From the NCBI GenBank assembly GCA_016705005.1, contig JADIZB010000037.1:83148-147147 (forward strand): 64,000 nucleotides of DNA, given 5' to 3'. The stretch's first letter is position 1. Each line of letters opens with the position of its first letter. The stretch is from Bacteroidales bacterium. GTDB lineage: Bacteria; Bacteroidota; Bacteroidia; Bacteroidales; Lentimicrobiaceae. Positions 1-10,269 of the stretch are shown here, one piece after another. Under the pieces are notes generated by a model. It was not told where the DNA came from. It saw only the letters and a program-made list of their open reading frames with translations, and did not search any database. The position numbers and the translations under genes were made by a program.

Positions 1-1979
1 CCTGTACTGCCTGAATCAGATTCTATCAGGAGGTCGCCTGAGACAGTAAATTGCATGCCTTCATTCACGGTGAGAGAACCTTCAGCCCCGATGGTGAGAT
101 CATGACACCAGGCCGAAGCATTGATAACGGGGATATTGTCTGTGACATCATTGATCACAACATTAGTTTCTGCTCCTGGAATCCCGTTGCTCCAGTTTCC
201 GGAAGTGTGCCAGTCTCCGCTGACCGAGCCATTCCATGTTGTAGTAGCCGGCGCCTGCGTTATGCCGCTGATGATGAGCGAAAAGGCCTGCGGGCCCAGG
301 TCAAGGGTTCCTTTATGCGTTATTTGTAAAAGATAAGTGTGTTGTGCGGATGGAGTCCCGGCTTCAACCTTTTCTACATTGTCTACCAGGTTATCACCCG
401 TTGTTGCTGCTGAAGCAGGATTGCCTACATCCAGTTTCCACGGGAAGGTAGACAACGGCAGTTTCACTGATAAGCCGGATGTCCAGGTCATTTACCAGAG
501 CAGGAGTCGGATCGTTGGTATAGTAAGTGAAATTACTTGAGGGCCGGTCAGTCCATGAGATTGTCGAGGCCAGGGGCTGGGATCCGCTGGTATAAACCGG
601 GATTCGGATGGTATCGCCCTGCGATAGGGATAATTCACGGATATTGAAATCAAATCCGTATCCTGCATCCTCACTCATCAGCAATGCTGCTTTTCGGGTG
701 TCGAGCAATCCCCATCCGAAATTGTAGTCAGGGCCTGCATTTGCGCCGGCTTCATTGGCTGTGTGAATAAGCAGCCCCTTCATGGTGGCGGCCCTGATCG
801 TACTGCTTCCGGTCAGATTCTTACGGTGTTCAAGCAGCAGTCCGATGGACCCACTGGCATTGGGGGTTGACATAGAGGTACCGGTCAGGGTTGTGTATGA
901 AGTGGTTGAGGCTGATGTAGATGAATAGAGACTTGTTCCGTTGGCAACCAGATCTGGCTTAATCCTTCCGTCATCGGCCGGACCGGTATCGCTGAAACCG
1001 GCGAGTACTACATCAGATGGTGAACTGTAACCAGCTGGTATATCAGCAACGGCGCCCATGGTGAGAATATTTTTGCCACGCCCTGCCAGGGAATACAATC
1101 ATAGCCGTTTACGCCCCCGTCGCGGTCTCTTACAGAACTCGAAAGCACCCAGGTTCCGCCATTCCACAGCCAGTGGGCCACAGGTTGGGTTACAGGGCCT
1201 TCGAACCGGTCGTTACCCGATGATTTAACTATCAGGTAATTTGGCGCCAGCCAGGCAACCGTGTCCCAGTCACGCGAAGTATACTCATAAGCCCCGAAAC
1301 CATAATCAGCGGTTCGGCTGAGGGTGGTATCCCCGAACCATGCCCACCGTCCGTCTCCCCGATAATTGTTGGCCCATCCGGTCAGATAGCCATAGGAATG
1401 GTTTGAAACCTGAAGTCCAGTGGCTGCAGCGGTTGCCATTTCACTTTCATCATCGTTCCAGTCATAGGAAACCAGATTTGCCTGATATGACATTCCCCTG
1501 GCTGCAGGGTCAACGCCTGCGGCAATCATCGTTCCACCCACATGGGTCGCATGACTGCTTGTGCTCACCGAACCATCACCCTGACTTGCCCTGCCACCGT
1601 ATTCCTGGTGACCTGTAAGCACCCGGCCCCCATCCCAGACAGCCAGGCTTATCCCATTGCCTGTAAGGTTAAGGCCTGCAGTGCCTCCGGGCCAAACGGC
1701 AGATGCTGCGGTGGTTGCAGCGGCATTGTTGTTGGTTGTGCCGATAAATCGTGGAAATCCGTTAACAAAATGGCTGAGTTCTATAATGGAACTTCCTGTT
1801 TCAGACCTCATGAGAATGCCCAATGAATCGGCCAGCCTGATGGTCGCCAATTTACGCAACTCATTGCCGGCTGCTTTTTTTTCTGCAAAGTCCAGAAGAC
1901 CTGACCCGGCAGTATTTTCCTGGGCTGAGGAAATGGAGTACCCATAAACAATCAGACATATGAAGAATAGTTTTTTCAT
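1..1979 (-). CDS. Secreted S8 (subtilisin-like) serine protease, frameshifted, C-terminus beyond window
   Basis: Exported subtilase. From the ATG at 1979 the product has a signal peptide (residues 1-20, ending SSAQ), then the catalytic Asp in AVWDGG (about D116) and His in SSHATHVGG (about H143). The catalytic Ser lies in GTSMSTP, but in another frame: a run of five T at 1070-1074 (A on the coding strand) needs one more base. A second shift lies near 440-443; restoring it gives an open frame to base 1, with a WNGSVSGDW...SGNWSNGIP module typical of Bacteroidota surface proteins. All triad residues are present across the frames, so the gene looks functional apart from the indels. A T9SS sorting domain would be expected beyond the left edge; this is inferred. 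Upstream ATGs at 2000 and 2027 are less likely because they precede the signal peptide. Confidence 0.85.
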
Positions 1980-2153
1980 GGTAGGTTTGGATGTTTTCAT
2001 TCTGGACTTCAGGCATTGAATTATCACATAACACTGTAAAAGTTAATTCGGATTTGGAAGAAAAGTAATTGTTGTCAGCGCATTGAATTTCAGGATTTCT
2101 CCATAATTAATGTTTATTTCACAGGGCCATTCGGTATACAATCAAGGATTGAA

Positions 2154-2161
2154 TAACTTTG
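2154..2161 (+). promoter_or_regulatory. Bacteroidota -7 element upstream of lnt
   Basis: TAACTTTG matches the TAnnTTTG consensus and lies 18 bases before the lnt start. No clear TTG is seen at the -33 position (the sequence there is TTCGG), so this is a tentative promoter. Confidence 0.4.
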
Positions 2162-2179
2162 TCATGAATAACAATTTCT

Positions 2180-3807
2180 ATGAACAAACGATTATTGCGC
2201 TCTTTGCCATTTATTTCAGGCTTATTACTGGCTTTATCATGGCCTGCGGGAGGGTTCCCTCTGTTGCTTTTTTTCGGACTTGCCCCCCTTTTGCTGTTGG
2301 AAGATCACCTGCTTAAGAACAGGCTTAAACACAGCACTTTCCACATTTTTTTCAGGGTAGCCCCGGCTTTCATCATCTGGAATGGACTGACAACCTGGTG
2401 GATATACAATGCCACCCTTGTGGGTGCAATTGCTGCGACGGTTGTCAATACAATCTGCATGTCATTGGCATTCTGGCTGTTTCATTTTATCCGCAGAAGC
2501 CTGAAAAATCCCGGCCAGGGTTATCTGAGTTTTGTTTTCATCTGGATTGCTTATGAACACCTGCACCACAACTGGGACCTCAACTGGCCCTGGATGAGTC
2601 TTGGTAACGGATTTGCCGCCTGGCCCTCCTGGATACAATGGTATGAATATACAGGAATGTATGGTGGTTCTCTGTGGATGCTAATCGTTAATGTATTGGT
2701 ATTCAAATTGATTAAAGGATTATTGGAGGGCACCCTTAAGGGAATCCCTGTAAGGAAACTTCTGGGCATAGCTTTGCTGATAATGGTTCCGGCTATTGTA
2801 TCAATGGTTGTTTATTACACTTACACAGAAAAGAAAGCCCCGGTGGATGTGGTGGTGGTTCAGCCGAACATAGATCCCTATGATGAGCAATATGAACTTC
2901 CGGCATCACAGGTGATTGAAAATGCTTCAAAACTGGCAGAATCAAAATCCGACAGCCTGACCGATTTTATCGTTTTCCCCGAATCGATGGTTCAGCCCGA
3001 CTGGTCATCCGGTCAGATGATCTGGGAAAACGATCTGACCAATCAGCCAACCATCAATATGTTCAGGGCTGGTTTGCTGACTAAATTTCGAAAGTCAGCC
3101 TCGTGGTAGGTTATTCTACTTATCGCTCCTACAGCGAAGGGGATGTTATTCCGCCAACAGCCCGGCAGTTCCGTGGAGGGGGAGGTTATTACGATGCCTA
3201 CAACACCGCTTTTCTGATCAGGAACCCGCTCGATTTGCAGCGCACCCATAAATCAAAACTTACGCCCGGGGTAGAGTTGATGCCATTTCCCTGGTTGCTG
3301 AAACCTCTGGGTGATTTCGCACTTGACCTTGGCGGAACCGTCGGACAGCTGGGTGTTGATGCCGAACGGACACCATTCACCATCAACGACACCCTGAAGG
3401 TAGCACCGGTGATTTGTTATGAGTCGGCCTATGGTGAGTTTGTCGCAGGATTTGTGCGCAACGGGGCAAACATGATTTTCGTGATTACCAACGACGGATG
3501 GTGGGGCAACACAGCCGGTCACCGTCAGCATATGCTGTTTTCGCCCGTCAGGGCCATCGAAACCCGGCGCAGCATCGCCCGTTCTGCCAATACAGGAACC
3601 TCATGCTTCGTTAACCAGCGGGGCGATGTTTTCCAGGCCACTGAATACTGGAAACCGGCTGTTATCAGGCAGACACTCAACGCCAATGATAAGATCACCT
3701 TCTATGTCAGATATGGCGATTATATTGCCAGGGCATCGGTACTGGGGATGATTTTGTTTCTGTTTTTGGCCATTAGCAGGAGGTTGCAGGGAAGAAAGGC
3801 TTCTTAA
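2180..3807 (+). CDS. lnt: Apolipoprotein N-acyltransferase, one frameshift
   Basis: Inner-membrane enzyme that N-acylates the terminal cysteine of lipoproteins, the last step of lipoprotein maturation. The N-terminal half has several hydrophobic segments and the C-terminal half a nitrilase-like domain. Triad candidates are visible: Glu in FPESMVQPD (about 268), Lys in the THKSKLTPG stretch, and Cys in PVICYES (about 413). The frame breaks at about 3088-3090: adding one C after AAATTT restores KFPKVSLVVGYS and joins 2180-3090 with the frame ending at 3807. Total length, about 540 aa, is normal for Lnt. Lnt is usually essential in Gram-negative bacteria, so a sequence error is more likely than a true null. 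Two partial copies of its 3' end lie downstream (5526-5599 and 7431-7725). Confidence 0.92.
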
Positions 3808-3825
3808 TCGTATTTGAGTGTTTCA

Positions 3826-5305
3826 TTATTGCTTGACCCATTTTTGATTCAATATTCTACCTTTCGGATTTGTAATACTTATTAAGTATGAGCCCTTCTT
3901 TGAATTTTCTACAATCCAACTTATTCTGACCATTTAAAAGCGTTTTTTGACAGAATTTCTTTACGATTCATATCAAAAATCTTGATTTTTGCACTATTTT
4001 CAGACAGTATTAAATTGATGTAATCCGTTCCTGGATTTGGATAAATTATAAAAGATTCCAGCGGACAAATTGGGGACATTGCCAGGTTAGTTACTAAACC
4101 TTCATTATTGACTTTAAGGAAAAATGCATCATTGTAGTCATTGTGCTCTAAATAATTGTACCTTAATGCCGCAATAAAAGTACCTCCGTCTCTTGTCCGC
4201 ATTATGCTTAGTGTCTTGTAATATGCATCACCCCCATAAAAACGCTCATATAAGGGTTCCAGAGTTCTATCTAATAGTCCAACTCTGATCCAAGATGATT
4301 CCTGAGGCCAAAATTCAGGTATTATATTCTTTGTTCCGGCATAATGTATACTATCTGGATTTACAAAATCAATTCCAACATTTGCTGGCATGTAGTCGAT
4401 TGTGTCAAGGGCCCCGATAACAGATACAGTTCTTAAAAGTAAAGTAGAATCAATTTCCGAAAAGGCAATATCCTGCTCATGGTTATTACTATTAATATTC
4501 TGGAAACCAAGCAGAAATGTACTATCGGACAACCATTTTGCCTTGGAATTATCATCCACTCTTGGATCCTGAAAAGTTTCCACTGAAACGAAATTAAAAA
4601 GTGTCATAAATTACCATTTGTGCAAGGCTTGCTCCTGTATATTCCGGATAATAACTATTCGCAAATAACCACATCTGTGATCCATCTGGTGAAATGATTA
4701 TATCAGAAGCATATTGATCCCCATCAATATAATATCGTCTTGTCATAACAGTATCGAAATCGCTGTTTAACTTAACAAAATATGGGTCATGGAGATAGGG
4801 AGGACTTGAATTAGGTCCATACTTGCCGAGTAAAATATAATAGTATTGTAAATGCTTTATCATCTTAAAAGCATATGACTTCTGCATTTCCGGCAATACT
4901 GTAACTTTTTTACTTTCAATCTGTAGATCAGAATTGAGCTTCAGGACTAGAAGGTTATCATTAAAATCAGGTGCCCCCCTAATTTTACCTGTAACAATGT
5001 AATTGCCATATTCGTTCTGTCGGATATCCGAAAAGGTTGAAGTTGAATCTCCAAAACTAAAAACTCTAGAAAGGGTATCGCCAGTATTACTAATTCTCCA
5101 TAGAATCCCTTGTTCTGTTGGATATTCAATTTTAGTTTGAGTCCCTACTGAAAGGAAGTTACCTGCTTCATCTTCAATTACGCTCCATACTTTTTCACTT
5201 CTATTCGATACAGAAACAGTATTTGAAAAGATTGTTGCGCATTTAAAAAAGTATTTGAGTTAAAAATATAAATACAATGCAAAAATTTCGAATTATGTGC
5301 ATCAT
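3826..5305 (-). CDS. T9SS-sorted secreted protein, tandem paralogue A, frameshifted
   Basis: Secreted protein of unknown function, about 490 aa once three indels are repaired. ATG at 5305 starts a signal peptide (MMHIIRNFCIVFIFLTQILF). The frame shifts at the A6 run 5245-5250, at a run of five near 4598-4602, and near 3932-3939. The joined product has YVKLNSD/FLKV-type repeats suggestive of a beta-propeller and ends in a type A sorting domain with IIYPNPGTDYINL and the terminal KWVKQ. Paralogue B (5620-7095) has the same length, the same KWVKQ end and the same relation to an lnt 3' end, so the two arose by tandem duplication. The ligand or enzymatic role is not recognisable. A common description of such proteins is 'T9SS type A sorting domain-containing protein'. 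Confidence 0.75.
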
Positions 5306-5525
5306 CTGTATCGTTAATATTTTGAATTTTAATACTATAAATTGCTAAATAGATAAAGTTTTGATTATTTGATAAAAGTATATCAAATTAATCGAAAATT
5401 TACTTCATATTCATTTTCTTATTCAAAGAATTGTGATTTTCTCAATAACAAGAACAACAAAATCTGTGCTCCATTTATATTTGTTTTATTAAAAGCAAAT
5501 GATCTATCTGTGATAAGTATTATAT

Positions 5526-5599
5526 GGGCATTGTTGCAGATGATTTTGTTTCTGCTTTTGACCATTAGCCGTAGGTTGCAGGGGAGGAAGGTTTCTTAA
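5526..5599 (+). pseudogene. Duplicated 3' end of lnt (short remnant)
   Basis: The last about 20 codons (QMILFLLLTISRRLQGRKVS) match the end of lnt (GMILFLFLAISRRLQGRKAS), and similarity continues past the stop into the end of the convergent T9SS gene. The upstream reading frame (5369-5525) is AT-rich and unrelated to Lnt. It is a duplication remnant, not a gene. The surrounding gap 5306-5619 is otherwise AT-rich with no other feature seen. Confidence 0.8.
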
Positions 5600-5619
5600 C
5601 TTGTATTTGGAGTCAATCA

Positions 5620-7095
5620 TTATTGCTTAACCCATTTCCCTTGTTCAATTGTTTTTCCTTGATGGATTATTTTCCAGGGATATACTCCTTTCGGTAAGGA
5701 AGAAACATCTGATTGTTCATATGTATTTTTAAGGGTTGTGTACTTTACGAGCTGACCTGAAGTATTATACAATCTGAATTCTGAACTGCAGATCTGCGGA
5801 CCGCTTTGTATTATAATGTTATCCTGACCTGGATTAGGATAAACAATGGCTTGATGAGCAGTTATTGTTGGTTTATCAGGAATTCCTGTTATAAGCCCCA
5901 GGCTGTCCACTTTTATCATAATAACATCCAACATATTTTCAGGTCTTGAAGGCGTGTAAAACATTCCGGCTAATATGCAACCACCATCTGACGTGGCATC
6001 CATGGTGCTTAAAGTATAACAGGCCGTATCACTGCCATAGAAGCAGGTCCAGCGGCAATTAAGCAGTGAATCGTAGTTGCTGAGGGTAATCACTTTTCTC
6101 CTGTTTTCGATGCAACTATAAAATCGCCGTTATCTTTTCCTGTACCTCCAACATATATACTGTTACTATTTGCAATAGTCTTGCATTGCTTCCAGGCACT
6201 ATAATCAGATACATCGCCTGTTGTGCCAGCATGGTTAAAAGAAAGAGTATTTTCGACTGTATCAAATTTGGAGATAGCTATATCGTAAGAGTATGGCGAT
6301 ATATAAGCCATGCCAGAAAGAAAGTACCTTGTTTCATCGATCTTTTCAGCTGTCAAAAAGCCATCGTGCATGTTTGGTATCGGCCTGATCTCAACCCAGT
6401 TTAGATCTGTATCTAAAGCTAATATCTGCGTAAAACAATTGTTCGATGTGAATGCCTCATAACCATCAACAAATGCCTTGTATTGTCCGTTAATACATAT
6501 AATCGACTGGATATCTGTAGTAGGTGGGTAGCCTTGATTAAAATAGCTTGATTTCAGTGAATCTCCCTCTTTGGTGATTTCAAGAAAATACAATGAATGC
6601 AGGTGGTTTGGACTACCAGTTGTCAAGGCTGAACCAATAAGAATATTACTATCAGGTGTCATAGTTATTGACAAATTTGAAATAAAAAGTCTGTTGGTCA
6701 TAAATTTCTTATCCCAGATTATATTGAGTGAAGTATCCATTTTCATGACCCATAGCTGGGCAAATGGATATGTGTCTGATTTCCATCCACCGAAAGTCAG
6801 AAACTCAGACTCACTTAAGGGATATATTCGAATAATATCAGAATATTGACTGGTCAGCATTGGAAAAGTAATGCTCCCAATGTTTTCTCCATTTTATTCA
6901 TTTTTATCAATTTGGCATATCTCCAAATGGATAATTGCTCATTACCATATTGTAAACCAATGATATACGATTTATCAATCTGCTTAATGCAAAGAGGGAT
7001 TTCTTGAGTGGAGTCCCCATAGGTCTTAATAAATGAATTCTGGGAGAAAGCGAAATTAACCCCAAAAAATAAAATACTAATATTAAATACCTCAT
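5620..7095 (-). CDS. T9SS-sorted secreted protein, tandem paralogue B, frameshifted
   Basis: Paralogue of the gene at 3826-5305, also about 490 aa after repair. ATG at 7095 opens a signal peptide (MRYLILVFYFLGLIS). Shifts are near 7050-7052 (restores AFSQNSF), at the T run 6892-6895 (restores NGENIGSITFPML) and at the T run 6094-6097 (restores GEKVITLSNYDS). Each needs one extra base on the coding strand. The body has FLEITKEGD- and IMIKVDSLGL-type strands suggestive of a beta-propeller, and the C-terminus is a type A sorting domain with AIVYPNPGQDNIII and a final KWVKQ. Exact function is unknown. An upstream frame-continuous start at 7140 is possible, but the signal peptide favours 7095. Confidence 0.75.
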
Positions 7096-7430
7096 CTTTC
7101 TGATATTAAGAATCATATTGTTCTGATATAACTCAAACAAATGCGTGAATCCACTGATTGTGTTAAAAAGGTAATATTACACCCCTCTGGAGCGGGAAAA
7201 TGTTTTTTGCAGTGTTATCAGGTGAAATATGTTATCATTTATAACGATTAATAATATGTTTAAAAATACGCGACCAAAGATTAATTATGCAGTCAAATAT
7301 ATCATAAAAAATCAGAAGTCAAGACAAATAGTTATCAATTAATTTGTTGATTTAAAGGTCTGCTATCAGGCTAAACCGACGGATACAGACCCTGTCTGGT
7401 ACCTACAGTGCTTCACTACGGCCCCACCCC
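7096..7430. other. AT-rich gap without recognised gene
   Basis: Very AT-rich up to about 7365, then a short GC-richer stretch (7380-7430) that leads into the second lnt remnant. No convincing coding frame, terminator or consensus promoter was seen. The composition change near 7370 probably marks a duplication junction. Confidence 0.5.
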
Positions 7431-7725
7431 CACAGGCCACCATCAACATATGCTTTTCTCACAAGTCAGGGCCATTGAAACCCGTTGTAGCATTGCCCGC
7501 TCGGCCAATACAGGAACCTCATGTTTTGTAAACCAGCGGGGCGATGTTTTCCAGGCCACCAGATACTGAGAACCGGCTGTTATCAGGCAAAGCCTCAATG
7601 CCAATGATAAGATCTCCTTCTATGTCAGATATGGCGATTATATTGCCAGGGCATCGGTGCTGGGGATGATTTTGTTTCTGCTGATTGCATTAGGATTAAG
7701 ATTTCAGAGAAAAAAAACAAACTGA
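7431..7725 (+). pseudogene. Duplicated C-terminal third of lnt, with in-frame stop
   Basis: About 98 codons read closely like the end of lnt: GHHQHMLFS, RAIETRCSIARSANTGTS, NQRGDVFQAT, then a TGA where lnt has TGG (EYWKPAV), then VIRQSLNANDKISFYVRYGD and a stop at 7723. No start codon or N-terminal domain precedes it, so it cannot make an enzyme. Its last residues (LIALGLRFQRKKTN) differ from the intact copy (LAISRRLQGRKAS), so this may be the 3' end of an older second lnt. Confidence 0.9.
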
Positions 7726-7919
7726 TACATTTATATTTCTAAATATATTATTTTAGCCTGAGTTGAAATCCGGTAACTGGTAACAGATTTTCTGCCCGGT
7801 TTTCAGTCAGCATCATATATTTTTACCTGTGTGATAATTATCAGGAACATCCGGACCTTTTGCGGATCAATCAGATCGGGTAAATCAGAAATTATTCAGC
7901 AATATTAAAATCAACCATT

Positions 7920-9061
7920 ATGAATTTCGAGTTTACCGAAGAACAATTGATGATTCAGCAATCTGCCCGCGATTACGCGCAGCGCGAATTGATTAAAGAC
8001 GTGATAGAGCGCGACACCCACGCCATTTATCCGACAGAGCATGTAAAAGCATTGTCTGAGCTTGGTTTTATGGGCATGCTGGTTGACCCGAAATACGATG
8101 GCGGTGGTATGGACACCGTTTCCTATGTATTGGCCATGGAAGAAATTTCAAAAGTTGATTCTTCCGTTAGTGTGATTATGTCGGTGAACAACTCACTTGT
8201 TTGCTATGGGATTGAGAAATTCGGCACCGAAGAGCAAAGGAAAAATTCCTGAAACCAATGGCCAGGGGTGAGAAAATCGGTGCTTTCCTGCTTTCGGAGC
8301 CCGAAGCGGGTTCAGATGCGACCTCACAACGGACAACCGCTGAAGACATGGGCGATTATTACCTGGTAAACGGCACCAAGAACTGGATCACCAATGGCAA
8401 TTCGGCCGGTACTTACCTTGTAATTGCTCAGACCCACAAGGATAAAGGGCACAAGGGGATCAATGTACTGATCGTTGACCGGAACTCACCAGGCATCACC
8501 ATCGGTCCGCATGAAGATAAAATGGGTATGCGCAGTTCCGGCACCCATTCGGTAATGTTCAACGATGTAAAAGTGCCGAAAGAAAACCGGATTGGTGAAG
8601 ATGGGTTCGGATTTAAGTTTGCCATGAAAACCCTCGAAGGTGGCCGGATCGGAATCGCGGCACAGGCGTTGGGAATTGCTTCCGGTGCGTTCGAAAGGGC
8701 CGTTAAATATTCAAAAGAGCGAAAAGCATTCGGTACAGAAATAGCCAATCATCAGTCGGTTGCCTTTAAACTGGCCGATATGGCTGTAAAAATTGAGAAT
8801 GCACGCAATCTTTGCCTGAAAGCCGCCTGGCTGAAAGATCAGGGACAGCCTTATGGATATGCCAGTGCTATGGCCAAATATTATGCCGCTGAAATTGCAA
8901 TGGAAGTCACCACGGAAGCCGTTCAGATTCACGGAGGGTATGGTTATGTGAAGGAATACCATGTGGAGCGGCTGATGCGCGAAGCCAAGCTCACCCAGAT
9001 TTATGAAGGGACATCCGAAATACAGCAGATTGTGATTTCGAGGCAGATACTCAGTGAGTAA
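7920..9061 (+). CDS. Acyl-CoA dehydrogenase (short-chain/butyryl-CoA type), one frameshift
   Basis: FAD enzyme catalysing alpha,beta-dehydrogenation of acyl-CoA in fatty-acid or branched-chain acid metabolism; electrons pass to ETF. About 380 aa, the usual family length. Seen: N-terminal helical domain, the FAD/substrate motif AFLLSEPEAGSDA, KMGMRSSGTHSV, the C-terminal signature QIHGGYGY, and the catalytic Glu in QIYEGTSEIQ. The frame breaks at the A5 run 8241-8245; a sixth A gives EEQRKKFLKPMARGEK and joins 7920-8252 with the frame ending at 9061. Intact motifs on both sides argue for a functional gene. It stands alone: no ETF or thiolase genes are adjacent, so substrate chain length cannot be fixed from context. 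Confidence 0.93.
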
Positions 9062-9086
9062 GAAAAGTTTCTGCTACTGTGTTTGA

Positions 9087-9120
9087 GACAAGGGGTTGGG
9101 GAGAGTGGGTGACAAGGAGA
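9087..9120. repeat. 34-bp G-rich repeat, copy 1
   Basis: Begins GACAAGGGG and ends GACAAGGAGA. A copy of exactly the same length and ends lies at 22963-22996. Both are a short distance 3' of a plus-strand gene (26 and 52 bases after the stop). The strand is purine-rich with several G runs. Confidence 0.65.
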
Positions 9121-9288
9121 AAAGAAATTTCTAATTTCTAATGAACAGTTTCCAATCTGAATGAAGATGGCTGGCTGTGTGATTTGCTTTTCGGATCTTG
9201 TCAATGACTTTGCAGTGAAGAAAATATTATTGGATCCATTGGTATTCCGTTTGAAACAATAAGAGCACAGATAGGATAAAAAGGTAAA

Positions 9289-9321
9289 AACCGTGGGTGG
9301 AGCGCTTCGAAACCCACGGTT
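9289..9321. repeat. REP-like palindrome in the 9062-9512 gap
   Basis: AACCGTGGGT and ACCCACGGTT form a perfect 10-bp stem around a 13-base loop. No U-run follows on either strand, so an intrinsic terminator is unlikely. Stems of the ACCCACGG type are common intergenic repeats in Bacteroidota, which is why I call it REP-like; no transposase is nearby. The rest of the 450-base gap has the G-rich repeat at 9087 and no supported gene. Confidence 0.5.
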
Positions 9322-9512
9322 GAATTGCCTCCAAACGAAAATAATCTCAGCTTCAGAGCAGAATAAAGTGAAACGGCTGTTGCCGTCATCGGGTTTTCAG
9401 CCGGCCCTGTCTTAATTCTTTCAACAGGTCAAACAGCCATAGGTTTATAAATAATTTACGATAAACAAGCTTCTTTTCAAAAGCAAGAAAAAGAATAATG
9501 TCCTTGATCAAA

Positions 9513-10256
9513 TTATATCTTGACCACTTTAAGAACCTTCATTTCTTTACCACAGTTGATATGTAAGTTATAAATGCCTGGAACAATATTCATGTCATCG
9601 ATGCTTATTGAGACCTCTCCTTCAGATTGAGGTAAAGTAAAAGCTTTGTTATATACATTTCTGCCGGTTAAATCATATAGATCTACAAAAGCCTGTAAGG
9701 ACGCTGAATTCCTGAAAAATTTTATATTCAGCACATCCGTAAACGGATTTGGATAGGCAATAATTTCTGTCATTGTTTTTTCGTCAATTCCATTACCCTC
9801 AGCTTTAATATTAATTTTCATTTCGCTCATACCAAAGCAATTGCCACCATAATTTGACAATGCAGTTACCAAAACAAATTGGGCAATGGCATTCCCAAAA
9901 TCGGGGCCTTCACTTCCTTCATAAAAGGGCGAGCCATTTGCCAGCGGGGCAGAAAAAGTACCGAGTGACCTCCATGTTATCCCATTCAGTGAATAATCAA
10001 CAGCATAGCCCTGCAATCCATATTCCAGATGAGCCGGATCGTTGCTGTTCCAGATTTTTGAGGTCGTCAGGCTATAGGGTTCCCCAAAATTGTACATGAT
10101 CCAGTGCGAAATTCCCCGATCGGGGTTAGGGCTTTGCGATGCTGTGCAGGATACCCATCCATCGTACCAGGAAGTGCTGTGCCTGTCAGGAATGCATTGT
10201 GCCTTTATTGTATGCGCAAGTAATACAATGGCTATGATGAAGAGAAGTTTTTTCAT
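9513..10256 (-). CDS. T9SS-sorted protein with F5/8 type C (discoidin)-like domain
   Basis: 247 aa secreted protein. Signal peptide residues 1-19 (ends IKAQ). Residues about 22-140 resemble a discoidin/F5/8 C carbohydrate-binding fold: GISHWIMYNFGEPYSLT, then AVDYSLNGITWRSLG and GNAIAQFVLVTALSNYGG, the usual order of 'position-dependent ligand binding' repeats in this fold. Residues about 165-247 are a type A sorting domain (IIAYPNPFTDVLNI). It lies 13 bases after the DUF1501 gene and is likely the last cistron of that operon, so it may bind a surface glycan or the partner proteins. The domain call rests on pattern only. Confidence 0.75.
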   Translation of the reverse strand: MKKLLFIIAIVLLAHTIKAQCIPDRHSTSWYDGWVSCTASQSPNPDRGISHWIMYNFGEPYSLTTSKIWNSNDPAHLEYGLQGYAVDYSLNGITWRSLGTFSAPLANGSPFYEGSEGPDFGNAIAQFVLVTALSNYGGNCFGMSEMKINIKAEGNGIDEKTMTEIIAYPNPFTDVLNIKFFRNSASLQAFVDLYDLTGRNVYNKAFTLPQSEGEVSISIDDMNIVPGIYNLHINCGKEMKVLKVVKI

Positions 10257-10269
10257 GTGGTTCAGGTTT

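Noticed and set aside
4947..5129. 60-codon frame on the minus strand
   Set aside because: The main frame of T9SS paralogue A runs through this region without a stop, so this is a shifted shadow.
7431..7725. In-frame TGA in the lnt remnant considered as selenocysteine or recoding
   Set aside because: The intact paralogue has TGG (Trp) there, the segment lacks a start and N-terminal domain, and no SECIS-like element is evident; a simple nonsense mutation explains it.
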